DNA of 64,000 nucleotides from Nitrincola iocasae. Its GTDB lineage: Bacteria > Pseudomonadota > Gammaproteobacteria > Pseudomonadales > Balneatricaceae. Below the pieces are notes generated by a model. It was not told the DNA's origin, made no database searches, and saw only the letters and a program-made list of their open reading frames with translations. Position numbers and translations under genes: made by a program. This document shows, piece after piece, positions 16,441-24,341 of the stretch. Location of the stretch: positions 3,038,001 through 3,102,000 of the forward strand of contig NZ_CP044222.1 of the NCBI RefSeq assembly GCF_008727795.1. Direction: 5' to 3'. Numbering within the stretch: position 1 is the first letter of the stretch; every line of letters starts with the position of its first letter.

Positions 16441-17652
16441 ATGTTAAGACGCGATCCAGAGCAACCCTGGCACCCTAGTTATTGGCTTGCTTCCCTGGGC
16501 GCAGGCGGACTCTCAATATCTTTTTTCATGTATCTGATGTGGCTGGTGCCACATACAAACTTCCCCATGCCGACTTGGCAGCATCTTGAGGTAGTGCTGA
16601 CAGGCCATGTACCACTACCTATTGGAGTGCGACCCGTAGCGATTTTGGCTACTCTGTTAATGATGCTATTAGCATTACTACATTTCGTACTGTTGGTCTG
16701 GAACTTTCGTGAACTCAGTGCTGCCCGCACCACGGAGGCATACATGAAACTGCTAGGGTCTCCAAATGAAGTTCAACTCATGACTCAACCACTTACACTA
16801 GCAATGACCGTCAATGTTTGCTTTGCGCTTGGTGCCTTATTAGTACCAAACCTATGGACAATTGTGGAGTATCTGTTCCCACTAGCAATACTGGCGTTTT
16901 CAGCTATAGGCATTTGGTCCCTAAAACTATATGGTCGCTACCTGAGCCGAATGTTAGTTAATGGTGGCTACCGTAGTGAAGAACACAATCACCTGTCGCC
17001 GTTGATCGCAGTTTTTACTTTTTCTATGTTGTCAGTGGGCTTTGCGGCACCTGCAGCCATGTCTCACTCACAAGTTCTTGCGGCACTGGCAGGCACACTA
17101 TCTATACTGTTTCTGATGGTAACGCTTGTCACCGGCCTACTAGTGCTAATATCCGGCTTACAAGCCATGCTACAACATGGTTTACAGCCACAGGCGACCC
17201 CTAGCATCTGGATGATGGTTCCTATCATGACTTTGCTTGGTATTGAATGGGTGCGGATACAACACGGCTTAAGTCATCACTTTGGTACTTCAATTGAACA
17301 GGGGAAGTTGTTTGTTGTACTGACTGCAATCTTCATGCTTCAGTTGGGCATCATGCTGCTGGGCTTCAGGGTCATGAAACTTAACGGCTATCTCAAAGCA
17401 CATCTTCACGGTGATCAACGCAATCCTGTCAGTTTTGGATTAATCTGCCCCGGTGTAGCAGTGTTTGTAATGGGTATGTTCTGGTGGCATCTAGTTTGGG
17501 TAAAAAGTGGGATTGTCACCGCATTTAGTCCACTTTATTGGCTGGGAATTACCCTGCTGGCAGCGATTCAGTTACTCACATTTGCTGCACTACTTCGCTT
17601 AAGCAACCGCTTGCTTCGCCACAAGTCTGTTGTTATTGCGTCGATGCAATAA
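16441..17652 (+). CDS. ten-helix membrane protein (TsoY-like)
   Basis: A 403-residue, very hydrophobic protein with about ten transmembrane helices and short loops. The N-terminus has 'WHPSYWLASLGAGGLSISFF' and a Pro-rich loop ('VPHTNFPMPTWQHL'). From memory it resembles a family annotated as TsoY, some members of which are selenoproteins; I could not check this. The general plan is like TehA/SLAC1 or NrfD-type proteins, which are alternatives. Its AAGGAGG ribosome site is strong. It follows the NifX-like gene and precedes the peroxiredoxin gene, so it probably works in sulfur or selenium oxyanion handling. This segment is more AT-rich than its neighbours, with many CTA and TTA Leu codons, which may reflect transfer. 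Confidence 0.6.
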   Translation: MLRRDPEQPWHPSYWLASLGAGGLSISFFMYLMWLVPHTNFPMPTWQHLEVVLTGHVPLPIGVRPVAILATLLMMLLALLHFVLLVWNFRELSAARTTEAYMKLLGSPNEVQLMTQPLTLAMTVNVCFALGALLVPNLWTIVEYLFPLAILAFSAIGIWSLKLYGRYLSRMLVNGGYRSEEHNHLSPLIAVFTFSMLSVGFAAPAAMSHSQVLAALAGTLSILFLMVTLVTGLLVLISGLQAMLQHGLQPQATPSIWMMVPIMTLLGIEWVRIQHGLSHHFGTSIEQGKLFVVLTAIFMLQLGIMLLGFRVMKLNGYLKAHLHGDQRNPVSFGLICPGVAVFVMGMFWWHLVWVKSGIVTAFSPLYWLGITLLAAIQLLTFAALLRLSNRLLRHKSVVIASMQ

Positions 17653-17685
17653 AAAACAGCTATCGCAACAATAGATATAAACATA

Positions 17686-17725
17686 TTCCATTTAGTTATT
17701 TGACTGTTATATTAGACTTGTCTAA
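17686..17725 (+). promoter_or_regulatory. promoter with operator, sulfur regulon site 2
   Basis: TTCCAT (17686-17691), a 16-base spacer and TATATT (17708-17713) match the promoter at 15996-16023 box for box. TTAGA-CTTG-TCTAA (17712-17725) is a perfect dyad starting inside the -10 box, placed to block RNA polymerase. It is the operator of the peroxiredoxin gene at 17749. Confidence 0.7.
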
Positions 17726-17748
17726 AGCAAATAACCGAGGATTTAACT

Positions 17749-18402
17749 ATGGAAAACATTGAAAATACAGCTGTTGGATTGCCAGGCTTAAACCAGCGAG
17801 CACCCGAGTTTAATGCCCCCACAACCGATGGCATGAAGTGCCTGGACGACTACAAGGGCAAGTGGCTGGTGCTCTTCTCACACCCGGCTGACTTTACCCC
17901 AGTCTGCACCACGGAGTTTATGGCCTTTGCCAAAATGGCCCCTGAGTTCAACAAGCGCAACTGCGAACTACTGGGCCTGTCTATCGACAGTCATCACTCG
18001 CACATCGCTTGGATACGTAATATTAAAGAGAAGTTCGGCGTTGAGATTCCCTTCCCGATCATTGCCGACTTGAAAATGGATGTGGCACGCGCCTACGGTA
18101 TGATTCATCCTGGAGCCGCGGATACCTCGGCCGTGCGAGCAACGTTTATGATTGATCCTAACGGTATTCTGCGTGCCATGGTTTACTACCCCATGAGCAA
18201 TGGTCGCTCCATACCGGAATTCCTGCGCCTGCTTGACGCGCTACAAACCAGCGACGAGCATAAAGTTGCTACACCAGAAGGTTGGCAACCAGGTGACCGC
18301 GTTATTGTACCGCCTTCTGCAACAGCCGCTGGTGCTGATGAGCGAGTCAATTCCGGTGAATACGAGTGTGTTGATTTCTACTTCTGCACCAAGCAGCTTT
18401 GA
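17749..18402 (+). CDS. Prx6-type peroxiredoxin
   Basis: The 217-residue enzyme reduces peroxides, using thiols or possibly persulfides. The active-site block 'HPADFTPVCTTEFMAF' holds the peroxidatic Cys (about residue 49), and the family's Arg lies in 'VRATFMIDP'. The extended C-terminus ('YECVDFYFCTKQL') has two more Cys spaced by five residues. This matches the C-terminal Cys pair of archaeal Prx6-type enzymes such as that of Aeropyrum pernix, so it may act through resolving Cys rather than as a strict 1-Cys enzyme. It lies behind an operator-bearing promoter and precedes the Blh-like gene. Confidence 0.92.
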   Translation: MENIENTAVGLPGLNQRAPEFNAPTTDGMKCLDDYKGKWLVLFSHPADFTPVCTTEFMAFAKMAPEFNKRNCELLGLSIDSHHSHIAWIRNIKEKFGVEIPFPIIADLKMDVARAYGMIHPGAADTSAVRATFMIDPNGILRAMVYYPMSNGRSIPEFLRLLDALQTSDEHKVATPEGWQPGDRVIVPPSATAAGADERVNSGEYECVDFYFCTKQL

Positions 18403-18432
18403 AACATATACTTAGCTATTAGTGGCTGATCT

Positions 18433-18467
18433 AAAACTCTCACTTAGCATCAAAAGTGAGGGTTTTT
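18433..18467 (+). terminator. intrinsic terminator after the peroxiredoxin gene
   Basis: AAAACTCTCACTT and AAAGTGAGGGTTTTTT pair into a stem with a short loop and end in a T-run. The downstream metallo-hydrolase has no operator of its own, so partial read-through is likely. Confidence 0.75.
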
Positions 18468-18501
18468 TCAGCCGTTACTATTAATGCTTAGGAGTTAAAA
18501 C

Positions 18502-19401
18502 ATGAATAATTTAGTCGATACTCGAATAGATACGTCAAACATCCCAAAGGTTAAAGCCTTTTTTGACGAACCGACCAATACTTTCAGTTACGTGGTGCAG
18601 GATCCTACATCCAATGCCTGCGCCATTATCGATTCAGTGCTGGATTTCGATTATGCCAGTGGGCGTACAGACGTTTACTCTGCCAACGAAATCATCGCTT
18701 ACGTGAAGACTGAGAAGCTGCAGGTTGAGTGGATTTTAGAAACTCACGTGCATGCAGATCACTTATCTGCTGCACCTTACCTGCATGATGCACTGGGTGG
18801 TAAAACCGCTATAGGTGCCATGATTACCGTGGTACAAGACACTTTTGGAAAGGCCTTCAATGCCGGCACAGAGTTTGCTCGTGATGGCAGTCAATTTGAC
18901 CAGTTGTTTAAAGAAGGTGATCACTTCGCCATCGGAAATTTGCAGGGTTACATACTCCATACACCGGGACACACACCAGCCTGTCTGAGCTATGTGATTG
19001 GCGATGCCGTATTTGTCGGCGACACCTTGTTCATGCCTGACTACGGAACTGCACGCTGTGACTTCCCTGGTGGTGATGCGAAAACCCTGTATCAATCTAT
19101 TCAGAAAGTGCTGAGCTTACCGGCCGAAACGCGTGTATTTCTATGCCATGACTACAAGGCACCAGGGCGTGAAGAATATGTCCATGAAACCAGCGTTGCC
19201 GAACAGCGCAAAAACAACATTCATGTACATGAAGGCATCAGTGAAGCCGAATTTGTGCACATGCGCACCGAACGGGATGCGACACTCGACATGCCAGCCC
19301 TGATTCTGCCATCGGTGCAGATCAACATGCGCGCGGGTGAGATGCCACCCGCCGAAGACAATGGCCAAATCTACCTGAAAATTCCGATTAATCTGTTCTG
19401 A
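18502..19401 (+). CDS. blh: Blh/ETHE1-like metallo-beta-lactamase fold hydrolase
   Basis: The 299-residue protein has the metal-binding set of persulfide dioxygenases and glyoxalase II relatives: 'THVHADHLSA', His in 'HTPGHTPACLSY', Asp in 'VGDTLFMPDYG' and His in 'FLCHDYKAPG'. The form 'DYGTARCDFPGG' is typical of ETHE1/Blh-type enzymes, which oxidise glutathione persulfide to sulfite. In Xylella and Agrobacterium blh is the target of the persulfide-responsive repressor BigR, in agreement with the operators seen upstream in this block. No rhodanese domain is fused. The symbol is given by homology and context. Confidence 0.75.
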   Translation: MNNLVDTRIDTSNIPKVKAFFDEPTNTFSYVVQDPTSNACAIIDSVLDFDYASGRTDVYSANEIIAYVKTEKLQVEWILETHVHADHLSAAPYLHDALGGKTAIGAMITVVQDTFGKAFNAGTEFARDGSQFDQLFKEGDHFAIGNLQGYILHTPGHTPACLSYVIGDAVFVGDTLFMPDYGTARCDFPGGDAKTLYQSIQKVLSLPAETRVFLCHDYKAPGREEYVHETSVAEQRKNNIHVHEGISEAEFVHMRTERDATLDMPALILPSVQINMRAGEMPPAEDNGQIYLKIPINLF

Positions 19402-19477
19402 ATGTCTTAGGCACAACCAGAACCGTAAAGCACTTGAGCCTGGCTTTCGTCTTTGCCATGCAAGTATGCAACAATAA

Positions 19478-19915
19478 TCAGAAACTGAATACACGTGTAT
19501 CCGTAGCCAACATTTTTTCAGCAATCGCTGGTGGCGCGGCAACGTCAACGCCTTCACGCAGTGCATCCCTGTCATTGCTACTGTTAGGCAAATACAAGGC
19601 ACACACACTCACGCTTGCACCACCCTGTTGCAGTTTTAACATCAGTTGTTCAGGTGTCACGTTGTTTGGCTTTAACGCTTCACTGACGGTGTCCTGTAAG
19701 GCAAGATTCCCGGCTTCGTCACAGAGCAACACATCAACTTGCGCTCCCTGTCCCTGCATGGCATTACCCAACACCATAGCCATACCTTGAGTCTGAAGTG
19801 ATCCACTATTGACCATGATTAAGGCTTTCTCAACACTGTGATCGTCTGCCTGAACAGCAATAGGCGCCAACAGGCTTGCAGCTAAAATCAATGCAGCATA
19901 GTTACTTGTCTTCAT
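19478..19915 (-). CDS. periplasmic DsrE-like protein
   Basis: A 145-residue protein with a Sec signal peptide (cleavage likely after 'IAVQA') followed by a DsrE/TusD fold. It has 'ALIMVNSGSLQTQGMAMVLG', a first Cys in 'VDVLLCDEAGNLAL' and a second in 'GGASVSVCALYLPN', the latter in the position used by DsrE-type sulfur carriers. Most DsrE proteins are cytosolic; exported forms presumably bind or relay sulfane sulfur in the periplasm. It is convergent with the Blh-like gene, and its own promoter region holds the best copy of the shared operator. Confidence 0.75.
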   Translation of the reverse strand: MKTSNYAALILAASLLAPIAVQADDHSVEKALIMVNSGSLQTQGMAMVLGNAMQGQGAQVDVLLCDEAGNLALQDTVSEALKPNNVTPEQLMLKLQQGGASVSVCALYLPNSSNDRDALREGVDVAAPPAIAEKMLATDTRVFSF

Positions 19916-19956
19916 TAGACATCTCCACTTTAAAGGTTATTAAATAGCATAATAAC

Positions 19957-19976
19957 ACATTAGAATAATCTAATGT
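19957..19976. promoter_or_regulatory. operator, sulfur regulon site 3
   Basis: ACATTAGAATAATCTAATGT is a palindrome with perfect 8-bp arms and a 4-base centre. It contains TTAGA-N4-TCTAA, identical in form to the site before the peroxiredoxin gene. It lies 42 bases upstream of the DsrE-like start codon. The 185 bases from here to the end of the permease gene hold nothing else I recognise. Confidence 0.7.
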
Positions 19977-20161
19977 TAGTGGAGATATCATTAATGTATT
20001 AAACCCAAGCCCTATTCAATATCATTGATAATAGTTGGTTTGTCCGGCCCGGCCATGCTATCAACAATGTTGCAAATCTCGTTACCAACGCTCAACCACT
20101 GAACACGCAAACGCAGTGTGTAGTACTGCTATTTACCGATGAAATACAGGGTTGGAGCTAA

Positions 20162-21640
20162 TCACAGTTTCGCTGACTTAAATGCAAACCAGCCAAAGAA
20201 GGCCGCCATCACCAGGTAACCCAGGCTGAAATCCGGTGAAGCATTGAATGACAGTTCCGGTGCATGCATCAGCCCCACAAACGAGCAGGCTGCTGCGACC
20301 AAGGCAAAGATAGCCGCTTGACGGAATTTGTGGTCAATCACTGAAACTGTCATCGCCCCTAGCAGAATCGCCGTAAACATCGCGCCCTGCCCCAACACCA
20401 CAATGGCACTGGAGATATTATCGACCACATCACCGGCCCCACGGTTAAAACGGGTCATGACATAGTTGGCAAAGTAAGGCAGCATCGCCAAGGCAATCGC
20501 CGGATAGTAGCGTGTCTCATTGCTTTGAAATGCGGTGGCAATCATCGACATGCCGACAAACACCAGAATCGGCGCCACTACCGATACCGGAATAATCGCC
20601 GCTAAGGCGGCAATCAAACCAAACATGGTTGCTATGCCATAGACCACACCATTGAGAATACTGTAGCCACGGCCAGCTCCCATCCACTTGGAGCCCACGG
20701 TAGCTATGTAAACGGTGGTCGGGAACACGCCACCAAATACCGCACCCAGCATGGTGCCAACGCCATCTACGGCCTGACACTCACGTACATCATACTTGTC
20801 ACCCGCCGCTTCCATGGCTTCGACGTTGTTCATTGTCTCGATGGCATTGTACAGGGTAATCGGCAGCACCACGGTAAGGATCGCCAGCATACTGGTGAAC
20901 AGCAAACCCAGACCTTCAAACCAGGCCATTCCCGGCAACAGCGGATAGAACCCCAGATGGGTGAAAGCGTCACTGAACTTGGCTGTATCAGCCGCACCAA
21001 TCAAATAAGCCAACGCCGTACCGACGATAATGGCAAACAATGATGCCGGAATACGAAACGGCATTGACACTCTGGCAACCAAGCCGACGATGATGATCGC
21101 CAGTACCAGCAGACCAATCACCGGGATTTCCAGCGTTTTGAACAGCATTTCACCAGCAATAAAGGTCAAAGCCACCCCGGCAACTGCACCCAGCATCGCC
21201 GCACGAGGTAAATGTGTCTGAATCCAGCGGCCAATTACACTGATGCACACCTCAATCAGCCCACTAATGAAGCAGGCCGCCACGGCAATTTTCCACGCCA
21301 TGACCTCATCTCCGGTCAGGGTCTTTGCCGGTAACAACACCCCAAACAGAAAGACGAACATAACAGGAGTGCTGATGCCGTAAGACAGTGCCGTGACATC
21401 GGCACGATTTTCCTTACGCGCCAGACGTGCGGCACTCCAGGCATAGTAAAAATTACCCACCATCACCGCGACCGCCGCACCCGGCAATACCTGGCCAAAC
21501 ACGATTGATGCAGAAAACCCCATACCCAACATGGAGATCGCAATAATCACGAAGTTGGCAATGTTGTTCTGAAACAGGGCGAAGAAGGCGTCAGTATCTT
21601 CCTTTTTGTACCAAGGGTAATGCACAGGCTGAGGGGTCAT
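20162..21640 (-). CDS. NCS2 (xanthine/uracil) family permease
   Basis: A 492-residue membrane protein with about 12-14 helices. It resembles the AzgA/NCS2 nucleobase permeases in length and in the blocks 'LSYGISTPVMFVFLFGVLLP', 'GAVFGGVFPTTVYIATVGSK' and 'PILVFVGMSMIATAF'. The substrate could be a purine, a pyrimidine or ascorbate-like; the sequence does not decide. No regulatory gene is adjacent. The following genes on the same strand belong to sugar-acid catabolism and are over 100 bases away, so linkage to them is weak. Confidence 0.75.
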   Translation of the reverse strand: MTPQPVHYPWYKKEDTDAFFALFQNNIANFVIIAISMLGMGFSASIVFGQVLPGAAVAVMVGNFYYAWSAARLARKENRADVTALSYGISTPVMFVFLFGVLLPAKTLTGDEVMAWKIAVAACFISGLIEVCISVIGRWIQTHLPRAAMLGAVAGVALTFIAGEMLFKTLEIPVIGLLVLAIIIVGLVARVSMPFRIPASLFAIIVGTALAYLIGAADTAKFSDAFTHLGFYPLLPGMAWFEGLGLLFTSMLAILTVVLPITLYNAIETMNNVEAMEAAGDKYDVRECQAVDGVGTMLGAVFGGVFPTTVYIATVGSKWMGAGRGYSILNGVVYGIATMFGLIAALAAIIPVSVVAPILVFVGMSMIATAFQSNETRYYPAIALAMLPYFANYVMTRFNRGAGDVVDNISSAIVVLGQGAMFTAILLGAMTVSVIDHKFRQAAIFALVAAACSFVGLMHAPELSFNASPDFSLGYLVMAAFFGWFAFKSAKL

Positions 21641-21754
21641 GGGAATGCGATTCTCTTAGTTATGAATTCAAGCTAATAAAAGCGCGAATTTTAGCAGTAA
21701 TGCTTGAGTAACAGCCAGAGAAGCGTCTATGCGTTACTAAGAACAGCAATGGGG

Positions 21755-23323
21755 CTAATGCGCCCCATCTATCACAGGTTTCATTGCATAAGGGTTGCTG
21801 TCTTTCAAACTATCCGGAAGCAGGGCGTCAGGAATATCCTGATAACAAACGGGCCGCTGAAAACGGCGAATAGCACTGCTCCCCACTGACGTAGATCGAC
21901 TATCTGATGTTGCAGGAAAAGGCCCACCATGGACCATAGCATGTGTTACTTCCACGCCGGTTGGCCAACTATTGGCAAGAATTCGGCCGGCCTTACGCTC
22001 CAGTAGGGGAAATATCTCTTTGGCCCTTGGCAGGTCACTCTCATCCATGAAAAGTGTTGCGGTTAATTGCCCTTCAAGCTGCTCCAGAACCTGTTTCAAC
22101 TGGGCATAGTCACGACATGAAACCACCAAACACGCAGCACCAAACACTTCGTTATGTAACAGCGGGTTTTGTATAAAGGCATCTGCCTGAACCTGGAATA
22201 ATCCTGGCTGACACTGGTTCGGTCCTGTTGTGGAGCACCCTCGTGCCAGTGTGGTAACAGCCGGGTGTGCCGCCAGCACAGCCACGCCCTGTTCATAAGC
22301 ACTATGGATACCTGGCGTCAACATGGTTTGTGCGACTTGAGTGCTGAGTAGCTCACCGGCCTGACTCAGAAATTGATTCAGTTCAGCGCCTTCAACCGCC
22401 AGCAGCAAACCAGGATTGGTACAAAACTGACCGGCGCCCAGGGTCAGCGAGGTAACAAATCCTTGTGTCACCCCCTCATCCTGCTGTAGTGCGCCGTTAA
22501 ATAAAATAACGGGATTGATACTGCTCATTTCAGCATACACCGGGATAGGCTCAGGACGAGACTGAGCGATCTGCATCAGCGCCATACCACCACCGCGCGA
22601 TCCGGTAAAACCGACCGCCTTAATCCTGGGATCGGCTACCAAAGCCTGACCCAGTGCATTGCCCTCACCAAACAACAGTGAAAACACCCCGTCTTCCAGC
22701 CCACAGCTCGCCACGGCGCGCTGAATGGCCCGCCCGACCCATTCAGAGGTGCCAGGATGTGCCGGATGTCCCTTCACCACCACCGGACATCCTGCGGCCA
22801 AGGCTGAAGCCGTATCTCCGCCAGCCACAGAAAAGGCCAAAGGAAAATTACTGGCCCCGAACACAGCTACGGGACCGAGTGGCATTAGCTGATAACGCAG
22901 ATCACTTCTGGGCAGGGGTGTGCGTGACGGCAGGGCTGGATCAATACGCAGCTCCTGCCAGGCCCCGCTTCGTAACAGTCCCGCAAACAACCGCAGTTGA
23001 TTACAGGTTCGGCCCCGCTCACCGATCAAGCGCGCTTCGGGCAAACCGGACTCCAGCTGCGCCCGCTCAATCAACGGCTGGCCAATCGCCTCTATTTCGC
23101 TCGCAATAGCCTCAAGCAACTCGGCTCGCTGCAGTGGCGAGGTTATCCGAAAGCCATCAAAAGCATCACTGGCGAGCTGACAGGCTCGCTCAATATCAGC
23201 TTGGGATGCGCCCGGATAGTCCGGCTCCAGTAGCTGATTTTTTGCGGGATTAACGCCATGAACAGCCGCCTCAGTGCCTCTGACAGCAGACTGACCAATC
23301 AGTAACTTACCTTCCAGTATCAT
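21755..23323 (-). CDS. 2-ketoglutaric semialdehyde dehydrogenase (ALDH family)
   Basis: The roughly 522-residue NAD(P)-dependent aldehyde dehydrogenase matches the 2,5-dioxovalerate dehydrogenase group in length and in 'VFGASNFPLAFSVAGGDTAS', 'VGFTGSRGGGMALMQI' and the catalytic-Cys block 'LGAGQFCTNPGLLL'. It would take 2-ketoglutaric semialdehyde to 2-oxoglutarate, the last step of oxidative pentonate breakdown. The start at 23323 follows AAGGAGATAACATA; an ATG at 23341 overlapping the upstream stop lacks that site. It is the last gene of the operon that starts with dctP. Confidence 0.88.
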   Translation of the reverse strand: MILEGKLLIGQSAVRGTEAAVHGVNPAKNQLLEPDYPGASQADIERACQLASDAFDGFRITSPLQRAELLEAIASEIEAIGQPLIERAQLESGLPEARLIGERGRTCNQLRLFAGLLRSGAWQELRIDPALPSRTPLPRSDLRYQLMPLGPVAVFGASNFPLAFSVAGGDTASALAAGCPVVVKGHPAHPGTSEWVGRAIQRAVASCGLEDGVFSLLFGEGNALGQALVADPRIKAVGFTGSRGGGMALMQIAQSRPEPIPVYAEMSSINPVILFNGALQQDEGVTQGFVTSLTLGAGQFCTNPGLLLAVEGAELNQFLSQAGELLSTQVAQTMLTPGIHSAYEQGVAVLAAHPAVTTLARGCSTTGPNQCQPGLFQVQADAFIQNPLLHNEVFGAACLVVSCRDYAQLKQVLEQLEGQLTATLFMDESDLPRAKEIFPLLERKAGRILANSWPTGVEVTHAMVHGGPFPATSDSRSTSVGSSAIRRFQRPVCYQDIPDALLPDSLKDSNPYAMKPVIDGAH

Positions 23324-23337
23324 TATGTTATCTCCTT

Positions 23338-24333
23338 TCATGCCAGGTCAGCGATTGCCAGTACAGGCTGTTCGTTCTCAAACTGCAGCGGGTTACGCAG
23401 CGGTCTTCCGAACTGATTTAATTCGATTTCGAACACATCACCGGCCTGAGCCTTAATGCCATCCGCAAAACTCAAGGTAGCCGTGCCGAAGAAATGCACA
23501 TGCAGATCTCCTGGACGCCTGAACTGTGCATACTTGAAATGATGCTGCTCTAAATTGGCCAGGGTATGCGCCATATTGACTTCACCGGTCAGAAACGACT
23601 TCTCCCAGATCACTGAATGGTTGCGGCGGATACGACTCACCCCTTCCAGGTGTTCAGGCAATTCACCTAGCAACAGCTCGGGGCCCAGACTGCAAACACG
23701 CAGTTTGGAATGCGCCAGCCAGAGGTAATTGAACCGTTCCGTCACATGGTCCGAAAACTCATTACCCATCGCATAGCCAACACGCCAGGGTGTGCCATCC
23801 GGTCCATTGATATAGAGTCCAGCGAGTTCCGGCTCCTCACCTGCATCCTCAGCAAAGCAAGGTGCTTGCAAGGGTTGTTCAGGTGCTACGATTGAGGAGC
23901 CGTCACCTTTGTAAAACCATTCTGGCTGCGCACCGACTTGACCGGCGGGTGGTTTACCCTGTTCGACACCCAGTTTGAACATCCGCATAGAATCAGTGAG
24001 CTCTGCCGCATCAGCCGTTACTTTGGCATGCATTGCAGACCGGGTATCGGCACTGCCCAGATGCGTCAGCCCTGTCCCCGTCACCAGACAGTGTGCAGGA
24101 TCGGGATGTGTGATGGGTGGTAATAAACGCTTTTCGTCAATTAACAATTGATAAGCGATGCGCTCATCAGTCATCCGTTCACTAATCAACTCACGCAGTG
24201 ATCGGGAGTGAGTGATTGCCTCCTGCGCCAAAGCATAAACACCGCCCTCAGCCATAACTGGAAGTATCCAGTCATGGTCCTGTACCAGGCCGACACACAG
24301 CTGATCAGCGACAACATATTGTATAACTCGCAT
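23338..24333 (-). CDS. GguC / AraD1-like FAH-family dehydratase
   Basis: A 331-residue protein of the fumarylacetoacetate hydrolase superfamily, of the long AraD1/GguC type. Characteristic blocks are 'GTGLTHLGSADTR', 'PEWFYKGDGSSIV', 'VGYAMGNEFSDHVTERFNYL' and 'GDVFEIELNQFGRPLRNPL'. FAH-type 2-keto-3-deoxy-pentonate dehydratases remove water to give 2-ketoglutaric semialdehyde, which the next gene's product would oxidise. Genes on both sides support this role. The ribosome site GAGGTGAC precedes the ATG. Confidence 0.8.
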   Translation of the reverse strand: MRVIQYVVADQLCVGLVQDHDWILPVMAEGGVYALAQEAITHSRSLRELISERMTDERIAYQLLIDEKRLLPPITHPDPAHCLVTGTGLTHLGSADTRSAMHAKVTADAAELTDSMRMFKLGVEQGKPPAGQVGAQPEWFYKGDGSSIVAPEQPLQAPCFAEDAGEEPELAGLYINGPDGTPWRVGYAMGNEFSDHVTERFNYLWLAHSKLRVCSLGPELLLGELPEHLEGVSRIRRNHSVIWEKSFLTGEVNMAHTLANLEQHHFKYAQFRRPGDLHVHFFGTATLSFADGIKAQAGDVFEIELNQFGRPLRNPLQFENEQPVLAIADLA

Positions 24334-24341
24334 CTGTCACC

